Shown: piece after piece, positions 62,963 through 64,000 of the stretch | How the letters are laid out: every line of letters begins with the position of its first letter | Position numbering within the stretch: the first letter of the stretch is position 1 | Source of the DNA: JAOXRU01 sp965247735 | GTDB lineage: Bacteria; Bacteroidota; Bacteroidia; Flavobacteriales; Flavobacteriaceae | DNA: 64,000 bases | Assembly (NCBI GenBank): GCA_965247735.1 | Contig: CBDFHN010000002.1 | Coordinates: forward strand, 1,488,001 to 1,552,000 | Direction: 5' to 3' | Translations under genes and position numbers: made by a program | Notes under the pieces: model-generated | Databases searched by the model: none | Told to the model about the DNA's origin: nothing | Seen by the model: only the letters and a program-made list of their open reading frames with translations

Positions 62963-64000
62963 TTAGACTATTTTATTACGTTTTCTATCATTCTCCGTTA
63001 AGTAAATCTTACGTAAACGCAAATGGTTTGGTGTAACTTCAACGTACTCATCTTTTTGGATGTATTCTAAAGCTTCTTCTAATGAAAACTTAATTGCTGG
63101 TACAATTTTAGCTTTATCATCTGCTCCAGAAGAACGTACATTACTCATCTTTTTGGTTTTGGTAACGTTAACGGCCATATCATCTCTACGAGAATTTTCA
63201 CCAATAACTTGTCCTTCGTAGATATCCTCACCTGGATCTACAAAAAACTTACCTCTATCTTGTAATTTATCAATTGAATAAGGAATTGCTGATCCTTTTT
63301 CCATAGATACTAAAGATCCGTTTTGACGTTCTGGAATACCTCCTTTTAATGGTTGGTACTCTTTATAACGGTGTGCCATAATAGCCTCACCAGCAGTAGC
63401 TGTCAATAACTGGTTTCTAAGACCGATGATACCTCTAGATGGAATTAAGAATTCGCAAATCATACGATCTCCTTTAGCTTCCATACTTAGCATCTCTCCT
63501 TTTCTCATGGTAACCATCTCTATAGCTTTTCCAGAAACAACCTCTGGTAAATCTATAGTAAGTTCTTCAACTGGCTCACATTTAACACCATCAATTTCCT
63601 TGATAATTACCTGTGGTTGTCCAATCTGAAGTTCGTATCCTTCTCTACGCATGGTTTCGATAAGTACCGATAAATGCAGTACACCTCTACCAAAAACAAT
63701 AAACTTATCTGCACTATCTGTTGGATTAACACGTAATGCTAAGTTTTTTTCCAATTCTTTAGCCAGTCTTTCCTTAATATGTCTAGACGTTACAAACTTA
63801 CCGTCTTTACCAAAGAATGGAGAATCATTAATGGTAAACAACATACTCATTGTTGGCTCATCTATAGCAATAGTAGCTAATGCTTCTGGATTTTCGATAT
63901 CTGCAACAGTATCTCCAATTTCGAACCCTTCTAGACCAACAAGTGCACAAATATCACCAGCTTGTACTTCTGAAACCTTTTTTCTTCCAAGGCCTTCAAA
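62963..64000 (-). CDS. typA: Ribosome-associated GTPase TypA/BipA, C-terminal part
   Basis: The frame is open to the edge of the window, giving the last 345 residues. Visible parts are the end of domain II (VGLEGFEIGDTVAD), EPTMSMLFTINDSPFFGKDG, the EF-G-like domain III/V region (ESM-type sequence VLHLSVLIETMRREGYEL) and the C-terminal TypA-specific domain (YIQKDEYVEVTPNHLRLRK, ending NDRKRNKIV). TypA is a translational GTPase needed for stress tolerance and ribosome assembly in the cold. The GTPase domain is outside the window. Confidence 0.95.
   Translation of the reverse strand, partial: FEGLGRKKVSEVQAGDICALVGLEGFEIGDTVADIENPEALATIAIDEPTMSMLFTINDSPFFGKDGKFVTSRHIKERLAKELEKNLALRVNPTDSADKFIVFGRGVLHLSVLIETMRREGYELQIGQPQVIIKEIDGVKCEPVEELTIDLPEVVSGKAIEMVTMRKGEMLSMEAKGDRMICEFLIPSRGIIGLRNQLLTATAGEAIMAHRYKEYQPLKGGIPERQNGSLVSMEKGSAIPYSIDKLQDRGKFFVDPGEDIYEGQVIGENSRRDDMAVNVTKTKKMSNVRSSGADDKAKIVPAIKFSLEEALEYIQKDEYVEVTPNHLRLRKIYLTENDRKRNKIV

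Noticed and set aside
1..64000. tRNA and rRNA genes
   Set aside because: I saw no cloverleaf or rRNA-like sequence, but a by-eye search is not exhaustive. A tRNA scan would settle this.

Overview
The window is chromosomal DNA from a low-GC member of the Bacteroidota, almost certainly family Flavobacteriaceae. The case rests on several signs. The -7 promoter element TAnnTTTG recurs upstream of genes. There is a type IX secretion type B sorting domain and many small lipoproteins. The housekeeping genes have Flavobacteriia-type sequences (gap, gpmI, map, typA, kmo, kynU), and a grasp-with-spasm peptide-modification locus is present.

Layout. 1-7.8 kb: end of an Nramp transporter, lipA, gap, a TPR hybrid histidine kinase, lpxK, a Nif3-like protein and a coiled-coil protein. 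7.8-12.7 kb: kynurenine genes kmo and kynU, separated by a lipoprotein and a RelE/ParE toxin-antitoxin pair, then an O-methyltransferase. 12.8-19.6 kb, mostly minus strand: PAP2 phosphatase, TatA, an M1 metallopeptidase, a DUF6702-like protein and three tandem carboxypeptidase-regulatory-domain paralogues. 19.8-36.7 kb: a six-gene operon of secreted fibre-like proteins. It opens with a 4115-residue protein built on a strict 10-residue repeat and ends with a T9SS-sorted protein. 36.7-43.6 kb: M15 and M48 peptidases, a small membrane protein, an ankyrin protein, gpmI, a thioredoxin-like lipoprotein, map and a methyltransferase. 43.6-47.6 kb: a graspetide (grasp-with-spasm) cassette flanked by a perfect 50-bp direct repeat. 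47.6-59.1 kb: amidohydrolase, racemase, PhzF, a PAP2-like protein, a MarR-OsmC-DUF1272-Nudix operon, an outer-membrane barrel with a TPR partner, and ftsE. 59.3-61.1 kb: an IS4-family element that has split a small gene. 61.4-64 kb: an LMW-phosphatase-like lipoprotein, a repeat-rich intergenic region and the end of typA.

Two regions stand out. The fibre operon (19.8-36.7 kb) encodes five secreted proteins that share one N-terminal module, followed by a single T9SS-targeted protein, which suggests one surface appendage or matrix. The giant gene changes length only in whole 30-bp steps. The RiPP cassette (43.62-47.60 kb) carries two precursor peptides, a lipoprotein, an ATP-grasp ligase, an unreported-looking 56-residue basic ORF and a SPASM protein. 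It sits exactly between two genes whose 3' ends both lie inside the duplicated 50 bp, so both stay intact. Its SPASM gene and one precursor leader each carry an apparent one-base homopolymer frameshift, so the cassette may be decaying, switchable or mis-sequenced.
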